This document shows positions 8,518 through 16,868 of a stretch of DNA of 64,000 bases, one piece after another (within the stretch, counting starts at the first letter, position 1; the number at the start of each line of letters is the position of its first letter). The notes under the pieces were generated by a model. That model ran no database searches. It was not told the origin of the DNA and worked only from the letters and a program-made list of their open reading frames with translations. The stretch covers positions 1 to 64,000 of the forward strand of contig JAJDYR010000036.1 in assembly GCA_022825065.1 (NCBI GenBank), written 5' to 3'. Position numbers and translations under genes: made by a program. Source of the DNA: a bacterium (lineage in GTDB: Bacteria; UBA8248).

Positions 8518-10524
8518 ATGCGGGAGCGCAGGAGTTGCGCCCAATCGGCAGGGCCGGGGCGGGAAGCGATGCCGGGAAAGGCGGGCGGGGCGGCTTGCGA
8601 AGAGCTTCAGGCCGATTCCGGCGGCTTCATTCCGGTCGGCGGAAGCGTCGGTGAGCGTCCGGTAAGCGGACCGATGACGGAGGGGCGGCGGGTACTGCGC
8701 GAAACATTCGGGTTTGACGAGTTCCGGCCTGGCCAGGAGGCCGTGATCGGGGCGCTTCTGGCGGGGCGCAACGCGCTTGTCGTCATGCCGACGGGTTCCG
8801 GCAAATCGCTGTGCTTCCAGGTCCCGGGACTGGTCATGGATGGGCTGACGGTGGTCGTTTCACCGCTGGTGGCGCTGATGCAGGACCAGATAGCGGCGCT
8901 GAGGCTCATGGGCGTCGCGGCGGACAGCATCAACTCCGGCAACAGCCGGGCGGAGAACGTGGCCGCCTGGAAGCGCGTGGCGGAGGGCCGGACGCGGTTT
9001 CTCTACATGGCCCCGGAACGGCTGATGACCGAGCGCATGTTGGCGGCCCTGAAACGGCTGCCGGTGAGGCAGTTCGCCATCGATGAGGCCCACTGCATCT
9101 CGCAATGGGGCCCGGCCTTCCGTCCGGAATACGCCGACCTTTGCCGGTTGCGGGAGTTCTTTCCCGGGATACCGCTCATTGCGCTGACGGCGACCGCCGA
9201 CGAGGTGACCCGCGCCGACGTCGTCGAGCGGTTGTTCGACGGCCGGGTCGAGCAGTTCGTGCTCGGCTTCGACCGCCCCAACATCACGCTCACGGTGGAG
9301 ATGAAGCGCAACTGGAAGCGGCAACTCCGGAGCTTCGTCGCGCGCCATGAAGGCCGAAGCGGGATCGTCTACTGCCTCTCGCGGAAGAAAACGGAGGAGG
9401 CCGCCGCCATGCTGGCGGAGGATGGCGTGCGCGCGCTGCCCTATCATGCGGGCATGGAGACCTGTGAGCGTGAAGCCCACCAGAACGTCTTCATGACCGA
9501 GCCCGGCGTCGTGATCGTGGCGACCATCGCTTTCGGCATGGGGATCGACAAGGCGGATGTCCGGTACGTCTTCCACGCCGATCTTCCGGGCAGCATGGAG
9601 GCCTACTACCAGGAGATCGGCCGGGCCGGGCGCGACGGCGACCCCGCCGAGGCGCACATGCTTTACGGGCTGGATGACATTCGGATGCGCCGCCGGTTCA
9701 TCGAGGATGAGGACGCGGGTCCGGAGCGAAGGCGCCGGGAGCACAAGCGGCTCGACGCGCTTCTGGGCTTTTGCGAGGCGCCGGCCTGCAGGCGAGTGGC
9801 GCTGCTGGATTATTTCGGGGAGCGGATCGAGCCTTGCGGTAACTGTGACGTCTGTATCTCTCCGCCCGAGCTCATCGACGGGACGGAGGAAGCGTTGATG
9901 ATACTCTCGGCGGCCAGGCGGTCGGGGGAACGCTTCGGCGCGGCGCATCTGATCGACATCCTGCGTGGCGCGAAGAGCGAAAAGATCACGCGCTTCGGGC
10001 ATCATTGTCTGCCGACTTTCGGAGTGGGGACGAATCGGGGCAAGAACGAGTGGCGCTCTTTGATTCGTCAAATGGTCGCTGCGGGGTTTCTGCGGCTTGA
10101 CGTCGGAGGCTTCGGCGGGCTCGGGGTCACCGATAAGGGCGGCGCGCTGCTGAGCGGCGACGGAGTGTTCACCTATCGCCAGGACGCGGCGGTTTCGCGC
10201 AGCCCCGCGAAGACGCAGGCGCGGAGCGACGAGCCGGCGGAGCAGCCCCTGACCGGCGGGGAAGCGGTGTTGCTCGATGCTCTCAAGGCGTTGCGGCTGG
10301 AGCTGGCGAGGGAGCGCGGGGTGCCCGCCTTCGTCGTGTTTCACGACCGCGCGCTGATCGACATGGCGCGCCGCCGGCCGCGCACCGAGGCGGAGTTCGC
10401 CGGGGTCAGCGGCGTCGGGGAAGCGAAGCTGAAGCAGTTCGCCGGGCCGTTCCTGGCCGCGATCGACGCTGCTCTTTCCGGTGTGACCGAGGCGGCCCCG
10501 TCCGGTATGGACGAGAGCGTTTGA
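8518..10524 (+). CDS. recQ: ATP-dependent DNA helicase RecQ
   Basis: 668 aa from the ATG at 8518, chosen for the AGGAGG site 7 bases upstream. An ATG at 8674 would give 616 aa, closer to the usual RecQ length, and is a fair alternative. Domain order: SF2 helicase core with Walker A MPTGSGKS (about residues 90-97), DEAH box IDEAHCISQWG (about 189) and motif VI EIGRAGRDG; an RQC zinc region with the pattern CEAPACRR then CGNCDVC; and a C-terminal HRDC domain (VFHDRALIDMARRRP). It unwinds DNA 3' to 5' in recombination and fork repair. It stands alone, flanked by repeats. Confidence 0.95.
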   Translation: MRERRSCAQSAGPGREAMPGKAGGAACEELQADSGGFIPVGGSVGERPVSGPMTEGRRVLRETFGFDEFRPGQEAVIGALLAGRNALVVMPTGSGKSLCFQVPGLVMDGLTVVVSPLVALMQDQIAALRLMGVAADSINSGNSRAENVAAWKRVAEGRTRFLYMAPERLMTERMLAALKRLPVRQFAIDEAHCISQWGPAFRPEYADLCRLREFFPGIPLIALTATADEVTRADVVERLFDGRVEQFVLGFDRPNITLTVEMKRNWKRQLRSFVARHEGRSGIVYCLSRKKTEEAAAMLAEDGVRALPYHAGMETCEREAHQNVFMTEPGVVIVATIAFGMGIDKADVRYVFHADLPGSMEAYYQEIGRAGRDGDPAEAHMLYGLDDIRMRRRFIEDEDAGPERRRREHKRLDALLGFCEAPACRRVALLDYFGERIEPCGNCDVCISPPELIDGTEEALMILSAARRSGERFGAAHLIDILRGAKSEKITRFGHHCLPTFGVGTNRGKNEWRSLIRQMVAAGFLRLDVGGFGGLGVTDKGGALLSGDGVFTYRQDAAVSRSPAKTQARSDEPAEQPLTGGEAVLLDALKALRLELARERGVPAFVVFHDRALIDMARRRPRTEAEFAGVSGVGEAKLKQFAGPFLAAIDAALSGVTEAAPSGMDESV

Positions 10525-10697
10525 GTTCCCGGGAGCAAAATTGTCAGGTGCGCAACGGATATTTCCACACCTGTCATGGAACCGAAAGACACTGCCCCAA
10601 GCCGAATCGAAACCGATGGGATGGCCTGTGCCCGTTGCCTGTCAGAGTCCGTTGTATTCCGGCATGCGCCGGGATGACGGGTTAATTCCTACCCGTA

Positions 10698-10962
10698 GGG
10701 GGTTGTTGAATAAGTCCTCGTCGGGGGATATTGCTTTTAGCGGGAAGGCCGCTTTCCTTTCCCGCGACCCCCGATCTCCCTCGTCGAAAGGCAACCCCCC
10801 CTACCCCCCCTTGTCAGGGGGGTATAAAAAGGCGATGCGCTTTCGCCGGGTTGAGGGGGTTTTGCTTTTTCTTGCCCCCCTGACAAGGGGGGGTTGCCTT
10901 TATGGAGTTTCCCTTTCAGAGGGTTGCCATTCTCCCTCTCAGGGACTTTTTCAACAGCCCCC
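10698..10962. repeat. Snap-back repeat element, copy 1
   Basis: Outer inverted ends GGGGGTTGTTGAATAAGTCC (10698-10717) and its partner ending CAACAGCCCCC (10942-10962) enclose a core at about 10787-10903. The core arms read GGCAACCCCCCCTACCCCCC and, inverted, near GGGGGGGTTGCC. Each arm also holds a CCCCCC-TTGTCA-GGGGGG mini-palindrome. It lies downstream of recQ and has no coding capacity. In this copy the right arm lacks the GTAGGGG segment. Confidence 0.75.
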
Positions 10963-10965
10963 TGA

Positions 10966-11026
10966 GGGGCAGGTTTACGTGCCTGTCCTTCTGGGAGGGG
11001 ACAACCACGGTGGGGGGTTGTCCCTA
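10966..11026. repeat. Two GTAGGG-family hairpins in tandem
   Basis: A GGCAGG...GCCTGTCC stem is followed by a GGACAACC...GGTTGTCCCTAC stem. They sit directly downstream of the minus-strand aldehyde oxidoreductase gene, where they could act as a terminator or mRNA 3' end. Confidence 0.45.
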
Positions 11027-11037
11027 CGAACCCCGCT

Positions 11038-12906
11038 TTAACCCGCTGCGTTGCCGTTGCCCGCAGTGGCCAGGGCTTCGGCCACGTCGCCGAGCTTTAG
11101 CCTCCCGAGCGTCGCCGCCGCCGGGACCCCGTTCTCATCCCAGCCGCGGATGCCGTAGAACTCGTTTTTCATGCCTTCGAGCTCATCCGGCGGGCAGTGC
11201 ATTCCCTTGTGGGGGCCGTCTGGAATCGGCTCGTGCATCACTTTATAGGGCAGCATGTCGTCCGCGCGGCTCACCCCCTCGCGCACGTGCAGGGCGCGCT
11301 CGAGGTTGCAGATGCGCTCGCCCGTTTCCTCCAGTTCGTCCGCCGTCGTGTCCCACCCGGTCACGAGGTTCAGCATCGTCGCGTATTTCTCGTTGATCAT
11401 CGCCCCGTAGCCGCGCTCGGCCGTGAAGCGGCACTGGGTGATGGAATCGCCCAGCGCGGTGAAGTTCTGCGTGCGCACGGCGAATTCGGGCTTCCCCTCG
11501 GTCGAGGTGTTGTCGTGGTCCGAGGCGTATTGGAGGGTGGGGCGGGTGTCGTGGTGGCTGCCGCCCCGCGTGCCCGTGGCGTAGCCGATGGACATGCCCT
11601 TGAGCGCGCGCGCGCTGTGCGCCGGAAGCTCGAGGCCGCGCGAGGCGTAGAGCAGGTTGGGCGCGTCGCCGCCGATTTCCGCGGCCAGGCGCTTGCCGCC
11701 CTCCGCCAGCCTGTCGCCGAACCCTTTCCGGTGGGTCATGTCTTCCAGGAGCCTCAGCATGGTGGCCGAGTCCCCCCACTTGAGCGGTTCGCCGACTTCG
11801 GCCTCGCTCAGGAGTCCTTTCTCCATGCTCTCGAAGGCGAGCGAGAGCGTGACGCCCGCCGATATCGTGTCGAGGCCCAGTTCGTCGCAGAGCATGTTCG
11901 CCTGGAGCATGACGCCCGGGTCGCCGATGCCCAGCATGGTCCCCAGCGCGAAGATGGTCTCGTACTCGGGGAGTTTCCACACGAGGCCGTCGAACTCGCC
12001 GCCCTTCATCAGGTAATTCTTGCCGCACGCCACCGGGCACTTGAGGCAGGTGGTGTGCTTGTCCAGAAAATTGTCGTGCATGTATTCGCCGCTGATGGGT
12101 TCGCAGTTCTCAAAAATCTCGCTCATGAGGTTCCGGGTGCCGAGCGCGCCCATCTTGTTGATCATGTTGACGAGAATCGGCGTGCCGTACTTGTGGAGCG
12201 CCGCCGTGCCCGTGCGCACGTCCTCGGTGGTATCGTTCACGAACGTCCTGAGCGCCTTGGCGTCCGCCCATGCGGTTTTCGCCTTGCCGCGGGCGGCGAT
12301 GGCTTTGACGTTCTTGCTGCCCAGGACGGCCGCCATGCCCCCGCGCCCGCTGATCCCGTCGCGGCTCTTGCGCCAGGTGTGCGCCATAGCGGCGAAGCGC
12401 ACCTGGTTCTCGCCGGCCGGGCCGATGGCCAGAACGTCCGTGCCGCCCTCGGTCTCCGTAATCGTGTCGCACGTCTCGCGGATCCATTTCCCCTTCAGAT
12501 GGCTCGCGTCCTTGAACGCCACGCCCTCTTCGGTGAGCATGAGATAGACGAGGGAGTCGGCCTTGCCGTGGAGGACGACGGCGTCGAGCCCGGTGCGTTT
12601 TAACGTGATGGGCCACGCGCCCCCGAAGGTGGAGTCGAAGAAAAGCCCGGTGAGCGGGCTGATGGCCGCGGCGCACGCGCGGCTGGCGCTTGGGACTGCG
12701 GAATCCGTATAGGGCCCCACGGCGAAGACGATGACGTTTTCAGGCGACAGCGCGTCGGTGCCGGGTTTCAGGTGATCCCAGAGGATTTTGGCGCAGAAGC
12801 CGTTGCCGCCGAGGAACGTGCGGCCCATCTCCTCGCCGAATTCCTCGATGCGCGACGTGCGGTTGCTGAGGTCGATGTGCAGTATTCTTCCTTGGTATCC
12901 GAGCAT
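11038..12906 (-). CDS. aor: Aldehyde:ferredoxin oxidoreductase, tungsten family
   Basis: 622 aa, the usual AOR length. The N-terminal domain (GYQGRILHIDLSNRT, FLGGNGFCAKILWD) binds the tungstopterin. The 4Fe-4S ligands are C287, C290 and C294 (CLKCPVAC) with C492 (SITQCRF). Motifs such as GISGRGGMAAVLGSKNVKAI and LPAHSARALKG are typical of the family. These enzymes oxidise aldehydes to acids with reduction of ferredoxin or another partner; the substrate cannot be read from sequence. No ferredoxin or partner subunit lies adjacent, so it appears monocistronic. The cytoplasmic oxygen-sensitive chemistry suggests at least periodic anaerobic or microaerobic life. Confidence 0.93.
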   Translation of the reverse strand: MLGYQGRILHIDLSNRTSRIEEFGEEMGRTFLGGNGFCAKILWDHLKPGTDALSPENVIVFAVGPYTDSAVPSASRACAAAISPLTGLFFDSTFGGAWPITLKRTGLDAVVLHGKADSLVYLMLTEEGVAFKDASHLKGKWIRETCDTITETEGGTDVLAIGPAGENQVRFAAMAHTWRKSRDGISGRGGMAAVLGSKNVKAIAARGKAKTAWADAKALRTFVNDTTEDVRTGTAALHKYGTPILVNMINKMGALGTRNLMSEIFENCEPISGEYMHDNFLDKHTTCLKCPVACGKNYLMKGGEFDGLVWKLPEYETIFALGTMLGIGDPGVMLQANMLCDELGLDTISAGVTLSLAFESMEKGLLSEAEVGEPLKWGDSATMLRLLEDMTHRKGFGDRLAEGGKRLAAEIGGDAPNLLYASRGLELPAHSARALKGMSIGYATGTRGGSHHDTRPTLQYASDHDNTSTEGKPEFAVRTQNFTALGDSITQCRFTAERGYGAMINEKYATMLNLVTGWDTTADELEETGERICNLERALHVREGVSRADDMLPYKVMHEPIPDGPHKGMHCPPDELEGMKNEFYGIRGWDENGVPAAATLGRLKLGDVAEALATAGNGNAAG

Positions 12907-13027
12907 GTGCGGCCCCCGATAGAACGAATGGATCGGTAAAGTTCGTTGGAAGCCCTAGTGTAATCATTTGGCCGTTTTGTGCAAGGTCAATCGCAACTGA
13001 GGAAGGAGCGATTGCCGAGCGGGGAGG

Positions 13028-13211
13028 GATAGTTGAAAAAGCCTTTGTCAAAGGAGCAACCCCCCAATCCTCCATGTCAGGGGATAAAACCAACCCCCCC
13101 TACCCCCCCTTGACAGGGGGGTAAAAAAAGGCGATTCGCCCCCACCGGGCTGAGGGGTTTTGCTTTTTCTTGCCCCCCTGTCAAGGGGGGGTAGGGGGGG
13201 TTGGTTTTCAA
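13028..13211. repeat. Snap-back repeat element, copy 2
   Basis: The left end AGTTGAAAAAGCC starts at about 13031. The core at about 13090-13208 has arms CCAACCCCCCCTACCCCCCC and the inverted GGGGGGGTAGGGGGGGTTGG. No matching right outer end is visible; the sequence runs instead into a single CCGGAATGACGG motif and a GGGCGGAC hairpin at 13278-13303. It lies between the AOR promoter and the PIG-L gene. Confidence 0.75.
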
Positions 13212-13314
13212 GGCGAGAACCTGCGCCGCCAGGTTTCGGATTTTTGCCGGAATGACGGCGGAATTGGTAACGAAAATGGGCGGACACATGGGTCCGCCCC
13301 TACAAAGGCACTCC

Positions 13315-14025
13315 CTACTGCGGCACCTCCATGCGCCGGTAGGACTCGGCGCACTCGAGGCCGCCCGCCTCGCCCGAGCGCTTCGCCCAGTCGCGCAGGT
13401 GGGTAACCAGGTCTTCCGCCGCGCCGACCTGGCTCTTGTGGCAGTGGAGCGCTTCGATTTTCAGGTCGAACGTATCGGTGATGTCCACCCAGGTGTCCGC
13501 TCCGCGAATCGTCTTGAAATAGACTTCCTTTGGATGATGCGGCTCCAGACCCTCGGCGAGGAGTTCGGGGAAATAATTCTCGTTGCCCACGGCGGGATAG
13601 AGCGCGTCGAAGACCGCCTTGGCGACGGCGCGGTGGTCCCGGTGGTACCCGTAGAAGCTGTCGAAGGCGTCGTTCGCCGGGTCGTCGGCGATCACGAGGT
13701 CCGGCTTGTACTCCCTCATCACGTGTACGAGGTCGCGCCTGAGTTCGGCCGTGTTTTGGACTTCCCCGTCCGTATGGCGAAGGAAATGGATTTTCTCGAC
13801 GCCGACGACCGCAGCCGCCTCGTGCTGCTCACTCTCGCGGATCGCCTGTTTCTCCTGGATGGTCATGCGGCGCGATTCGGGGCCGTTCACGCCCTTGTCC
13901 CCGCTCGTGGCGAGGCAGTACTCCACATGCCGGCCCTCGCGCGTCCATTTGGCGACCGAACCTGCGCAGCGGAACTCGATGTCGTCGGGATGCGCGCAGA
14001 TGATGAGGATTTTCTGGTGCTCCAC
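13315..14025 (-). CDS. PIG-L/LmbE-family deacetylase
   Basis: 236 aa. The defining AHPDD motif is at residues 11-15 (zinc ligands H12 and D15), and the second histidine site is GYHRDHRA with H131. The family removes N-acetyl groups from sugars or amino-sugar conjugates (GlcNAc-PI, bacillithiol and mycothiol precursors, antibiotic intermediates), using a metal-activated water. No signal peptide is present, so it is cytoplasmic. The gene stands alone between repeat elements, and neighbours do not identify the substrate. SD and start fit an ATG preceded by GGAAA. Confidence 0.88.
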   Translation of the reverse strand: MEHQKILIICAHPDDIEFRCAGSVAKWTREGRHVEYCLATSGDKGVNGPESRRMTIQEKQAIRESEQHEAAAVVGVEKIHFLRHTDGEVQNTAELRRDLVHVMREYKPDLVIADDPANDAFDSFYGYHRDHRAVAKAVFDALYPAVGNENYFPELLAEGLEPHHPKEVYFKTIRGADTWVDITDTFDLKIEALHCHKSQVGAAEDLVTHLRDWAKRSGEAGGLECAESYRRMEVPQ

Positions 14026-14208
14026 CGGGGTTTCCTTTCATGGACGACGCGGCAAGGCGACTTATAGCAGGGGGCGATGCGCACCGCAAAGGGGGGGATG
14101 GGTGGAGGAATGGTGAAGAAAGGGTTCTTCGCTTTTGATCGTCGTTCCCGCATACGCCGGAATGACGGCCAAAATCCGAAACCAGGCGGCGGTGCAGGCC
14201 CTCGTCTT

Positions 14209-14369
14209 GAAAACCAACCCCCCCTACCCCCCCTTGTCAGGGGGGTAAAAAAAGGCGCCGCCCCTCGCCGCTGTGGTGGAGGGTTTGCTCTTTCTTACCC
14301 CCCTGACAAGGGGGGGTAGGGGGGGTTGCCTTTATCCTCTGAGGAGGGCGACTTTTTCAACAGCTCCCT
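14209..14369. repeat. Snap-back repeat element, copy 3
   Basis: The core at about 14211-14331 has CCAACCCCCCCTACCCCCCC and inverted GGGGGGGTAGGGGGGGTTGC arms, followed by a right outer end GACTTTTTCAACAGCTCCC near 14350-14368. A degenerate CGCCGGAATGACGG motif lies just to the left. It sits about 100 bp upstream of the selenoprotein candidate. Confidence 0.75.
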
Positions 14370-14474
14370 GCCCGATCGGGCTCCCCCCTTGGTGGCAACC
14401 CCCAAAATCTGCTAAAAATGAAGAAAACACCTGTACGCATTACGTTGCGAATTCCGACGCACAAGGAGGCCGAG

Positions 14475-15065
14475 ATGTCGAGAATCACGCCGGTACCCGA
14501 TGACGCCGCTGGCGATCACGAACCGCTCTTTGAACAATCGAGGGAAAGATGGGGCACGGTGCCCAGCTTCTATCGCGCCCTGGCCCATTCGCCCGAAGCC
14601 CTGCGCCACATCATGAGCCTTACGGTGGCCCTGCGGAGCCAGTGGCGGGCCGATTCCGCCAGGATGCGCCTGATGCAACTGGCGATCCTGACGCCCTCGC
14701 TCATCAACGACTGCGAGATATGAACGAACCACAACGTCAAGCTTGGTCAAGCTGCCGGATTGAACGACGAACATATCTCCCTGATAGTCGATGGGTGGGA
14801 AGGGAGCGACCTCTTCGATGAGCGGGAAAAGGCGGTGATCCGCTGGGCGACGGCCCTCACGAGAAACACGGCCGCCGCAGACGACGCCTGCTTCGCGCCG
14901 CTGAAACAATTTTTCAGCGAAAAGGACATCGTGGAACTCACGCTGTTCACCTGCCTGTTCAACGCCTGGAACCGCCTGCAGGACGGCCTCCACAACCCGG
15001 TGGAGCCGCCAGACGACATCATCGGCTGGAAGGAATGGGAGGAAGTCGCGCAGGTGTCGGGGTAG
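14475..15065 (+). CDS. AhpD/carboxymuconolactone-decarboxylase-like selenoprotein candidate (in-frame TGA at 14721)
   Basis: Read through the TGA at 14721-14723 this is 196 aa. The start at 14475 follows AAGGAGG by 5 bases. The reading frame, opened as MSRITPVPDD, reaches C80-E-I-[TGA83]-T-N-H-N-V-K-L-G-Q-A-A-G and continues without another stop to 15065. The C-terminal part (VIRWATALTRN, LFTCLFNAWNRLQDGL) is normal for this family. Relatives have a redox CxxC at exactly this place, so the TGA replaces the second catalytic cysteine and gives CxxU. AhpD-like CxxU proteins are a known bacterial selenoprotein family. A hairpin follows at the right distance. The alternative is a single nonsense change (TGC or TGT to TGA) in a pseudogene, but position, intact frame and hairpin argue for selenocysteine. 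Likely role: thiol/selenol peroxide reduction. Confidence 0.8.
14735..14757 (+). promoter_or_regulatory. SECIS-like hairpin of the AhpD-like gene
   Basis: Starting 12 bases after the TGA, bases 14740-14743 (AGCU) pair with 14750-14753 (AGCU). C38 pairs with G54, G36 with C56 and C35 with G57 (last two digits), leaving one bulged A and one mismatch. The six-base apical loop is UGGUCA, with its GG 22-23 bases after the TGA. The E. coli fdhF SECIS has an AGGUCU apical loop, so the GGUC core is the same. Confidence 0.6.
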
Positions 15066-15091
15066 GTGGGGGAGGGATGTGGTGTTGTAGG

Positions 15092-15113
15092 GGTCAGACA
15101 TATATGTCTGACC
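15092..15113. repeat. Perfect 22-bp palindrome
   Basis: GGTCAGAC-ATATAT-GTCTGACC is perfectly self-complementary and is preceded by GTAGG, the usual edge of the hairpin family in this window. A degenerate relative (GTCAGACATATATATCTAA) occurs at about 56029-56047, again next to CCCCTAC. A hairpin is more likely than an operator because it shares these edges. A GGGCGGAC...GTCCGCCC hairpin follows at 15176-15201. Confidence 0.55.
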
Positions 15114-15283
15114 ATGTGTCCGCCCTGCCATCTATCCGCCATCTACGCGTCGTGGTTTGAGTCGGTTTCCAAAACGGGCGGACACATGGGTCCGCCCCTA
15201 CGGACGAGCGGGATACCGGATTTGATGAAGCAGGTATTTCATGATTCGATCATTCCTTCACCCATTTCAAGGAAAGGAAACAC

Positions 15284-16078
15284 GTGGACTTAAGCATCGA
15301 AGGAAAAGCGGCCCTGGTGACGGGCGGTAGCCGGGGCATCGGGAAAGAGACGGCGAGGCGCTTCCTGGAAGAGGGCGCCCGCGTCTTCACCTGCGCGAGA
15401 AACGAAGAGGCCTTGGCGGAGACCTGCGCGCAATTGGCCGATGAGACGGGCGGCGAAATCCACTACGTCGTGGCGGATACGTCGAACGAGGGGGAACTGG
15501 CCCCCTTGGTAGAGCGCGCGCAGGAAAAACTCGGCGCCATCGACATTCTCGTGAACAACGCGGGCACCATGAGTTCGGGCAGGTTCGAGGTGCTGGACGA
15601 CGCCGGTCTCCAGAAACAACTCGACACCAAGCTGTTCGGTTTCCTGCGCCTCATCCGTCTCGTGGAGCCGGGGATGCGCGCGAAGGGGTGGGGCCGCATC
15701 GTGAACATGATCGGAGGGGCCGGCAAGGAGCCCGACCCCTACATGTTCGGGAGCGGCATGACGAACAGCGCGCTCCTGAACATGACGAAATCGCTTTCCA
15801 CCGAATTCGGCGAGGCGGGGATTCACGTGAACGCGGTATGCCCCGGCTGGGTGGACACCGCGCTCTGGCGGATGAACGCGCAGGGCCTGGCGGCGGAACT
15901 CGAGGCGGAATCAGAAGAAGAGGCCCGCCGCCGCGCGGCGCGCAAGAACGCGCTGGGCCGTTTCGGCAGGCCCGAGGAGTTGGCGGACGCCATCGTCTTT
16001 CTCTGCTCCGAACGCGCGAGCTACATCACCGGGATATCCCTGAACCTGGACGGCGGACGTTTGAAATCGCTCTGGTAG
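15284..16078 (+). CDS. SDR family oxidoreductase with atypical active site
   Basis: 264 aa, GTG start preceded by AAGGAAA. The Rossmann motif GGSRGIG lies near residues 14-20 and NNAG near 90-93. The C-terminal LNLDGG is typical of classical SDRs. In the catalytic region the sequence reads PYMFGSGMTNSALLNMTK. Aligned on the final TK of FabG-type enzymes, the catalytic YxxxK positions are Ser and Asn, while a Tyr lies four residues upstream. A noncanonical Tyr position or altered chemistry is possible. It begins 218 bp after the selenoprotein candidate and ends just before a snap-back element. NAD(P)-dependent; substrate unknown. Confidence 0.85.
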   Translation: MDLSIEGKAALVTGGSRGIGKETARRFLEEGARVFTCARNEEALAETCAQLADETGGEIHYVVADTSNEGELAPLVERAQEKLGAIDILVNNAGTMSSGRFEVLDDAGLQKQLDTKLFGFLRLIRLVEPGMRAKGWGRIVNMIGGAGKEPDPYMFGSGMTNSALLNMTKSLSTEFGEAGIHVNAVCPGWVDTALWRMNAQGLAAELEAESEEEARRRAARKNALGRFGRPEELADAIVFLCSERASYITGISLNLDGGRLKSLW

Positions 16079-16094
16079 GCTAATCGCGACTGAT

Positions 16095-16299
16095 TAGGTG
16101 TTGAAAAAGTCTTTGCCAAAGGAGCAACCCCCCCTACCCCCCCTTGTCAGGGGGGTATAAAACGGCGATGCGCCCCGCTGGGCTGAGGGGGTTTTGCTTT
16201 TTCTTGCCCCCCTGACAAGGGGGGGTAGGGGGGGTTGCCTTTCAGTCGAGAGGTATGCCCCCTCTACCCCTGAAAAGGGGAATTTTTCAACACCCCCTG
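16095..16299. repeat. Snap-back repeat element, copy 4 (both outer ends present)
   Basis: The left end AGGTGTTGAAAAAGTCTTTG (from about 16096) and the right end AATTTTTCAACACCCCCT (to about 16298) enclose a core at 16124-16240 with C7-TA-C7 and G7-TA-G7 arms. It begins 17 bp after the SDR stop codon. GTAGGG-type hairpins follow at 16324-16362 and 16380-16405. Confidence 0.75.
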
Positions 16300-16423
16300 T
16301 AAACTGTAAATCGAAACGAACCCGTAGGGGCGTCGGGCTTTCCTGAGGAAGGGAAGCCCGACTGTGCCTGCCCATTTGCGGACAGGCGCAGAGGCCTGTC
16401 CCTACACGCGCCCGCTCCCGACC

Positions 16424-16735
16424 TCACCCCGTCGTCGAATCGACGGCTTCGAGGAATTTCACGCCTACGGGCTCCGCGAGCAGGTCGGGCAGTTTCTCGC
16501 GGAAATTCTTGTAGTGCGGCTCTTCGCGGTGCGCGTCGAGGGCGGCCTGTGATTTCCAGCACTCGATGAAGTGGAACGCGCCCGCCTCGTCCGTCGCCCG
16601 GTAGAGGTTGTAGAAGATGCACCCGGCCTCATTGCGCGAGGGCGCGCACATGCCCCCCAGGAGTTCCGCCATCTCGTCTTCTCGTCCGGGCTTGGGCTTC
16701 AACCACGCTATCAGGAATACTCTCTCGTCCGCCAT
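16424..16735 (-). CDS. Antibiotic biosynthesis monooxygenase (ABM) domain protein
   Basis: 103 aa, single ABM (dimeric alpha/beta barrel) domain with the usual FLIAWLKPKPGREDEM start, CIFYNLYRATDEAGAFHFIE strand pair and FREKLPDLL helix. A GGAGG site lies 7 bases before the ATG. Members act as cofactor-free quinone-forming monooxygenases, or as heme- or aldehyde-handling relatives. The sequence alone does not say which. It is a single gene, convergent with the SDR and divergent from the transporter. Confidence 0.85.
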   Translation of the reverse strand: MADERVFLIAWLKPKPGREDEMAELLGGMCAPSRNEAGCIFYNLYRATDEAGAFHFIECWKSQAALDAHREEPHYKNFREKLPDLLAEPVGVKFLEAVDSTTG

Positions 16736-16868
16736 TTTCGGCCTCCGGTCTTATGGAATGAATGGCAATCGTGTCCATCGGGGCGCATTCTATCCGCTCG
16801 ACCGGCCCGTGGCCAGATGATCCCCCCTCATCCTCGCCTCCCGGGGGTTTGGGGTGTATAGTCCGCCC

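Noticed and set aside
10787-10903. Snap-back cores as simple Rho-independent terminators
   Set aside because: The arms are far longer than needed and have transposon-like outer ends. Termination may be a side effect rather than their identity.
13028-14369. CRISPR-like array from the repeated C-rich/G-rich blocks
   Set aside because: Units are about 120 bp, inverted rather than direct, widely and irregularly spaced, and there are no cas genes.
14475-14723. Two separate short genes (14475-14723 and 14760-15065)
   Set aside because: Both halves are in one frame and match N- and C-terminal parts of one CMD/AhpD domain. Read-through at TGA explains them better.
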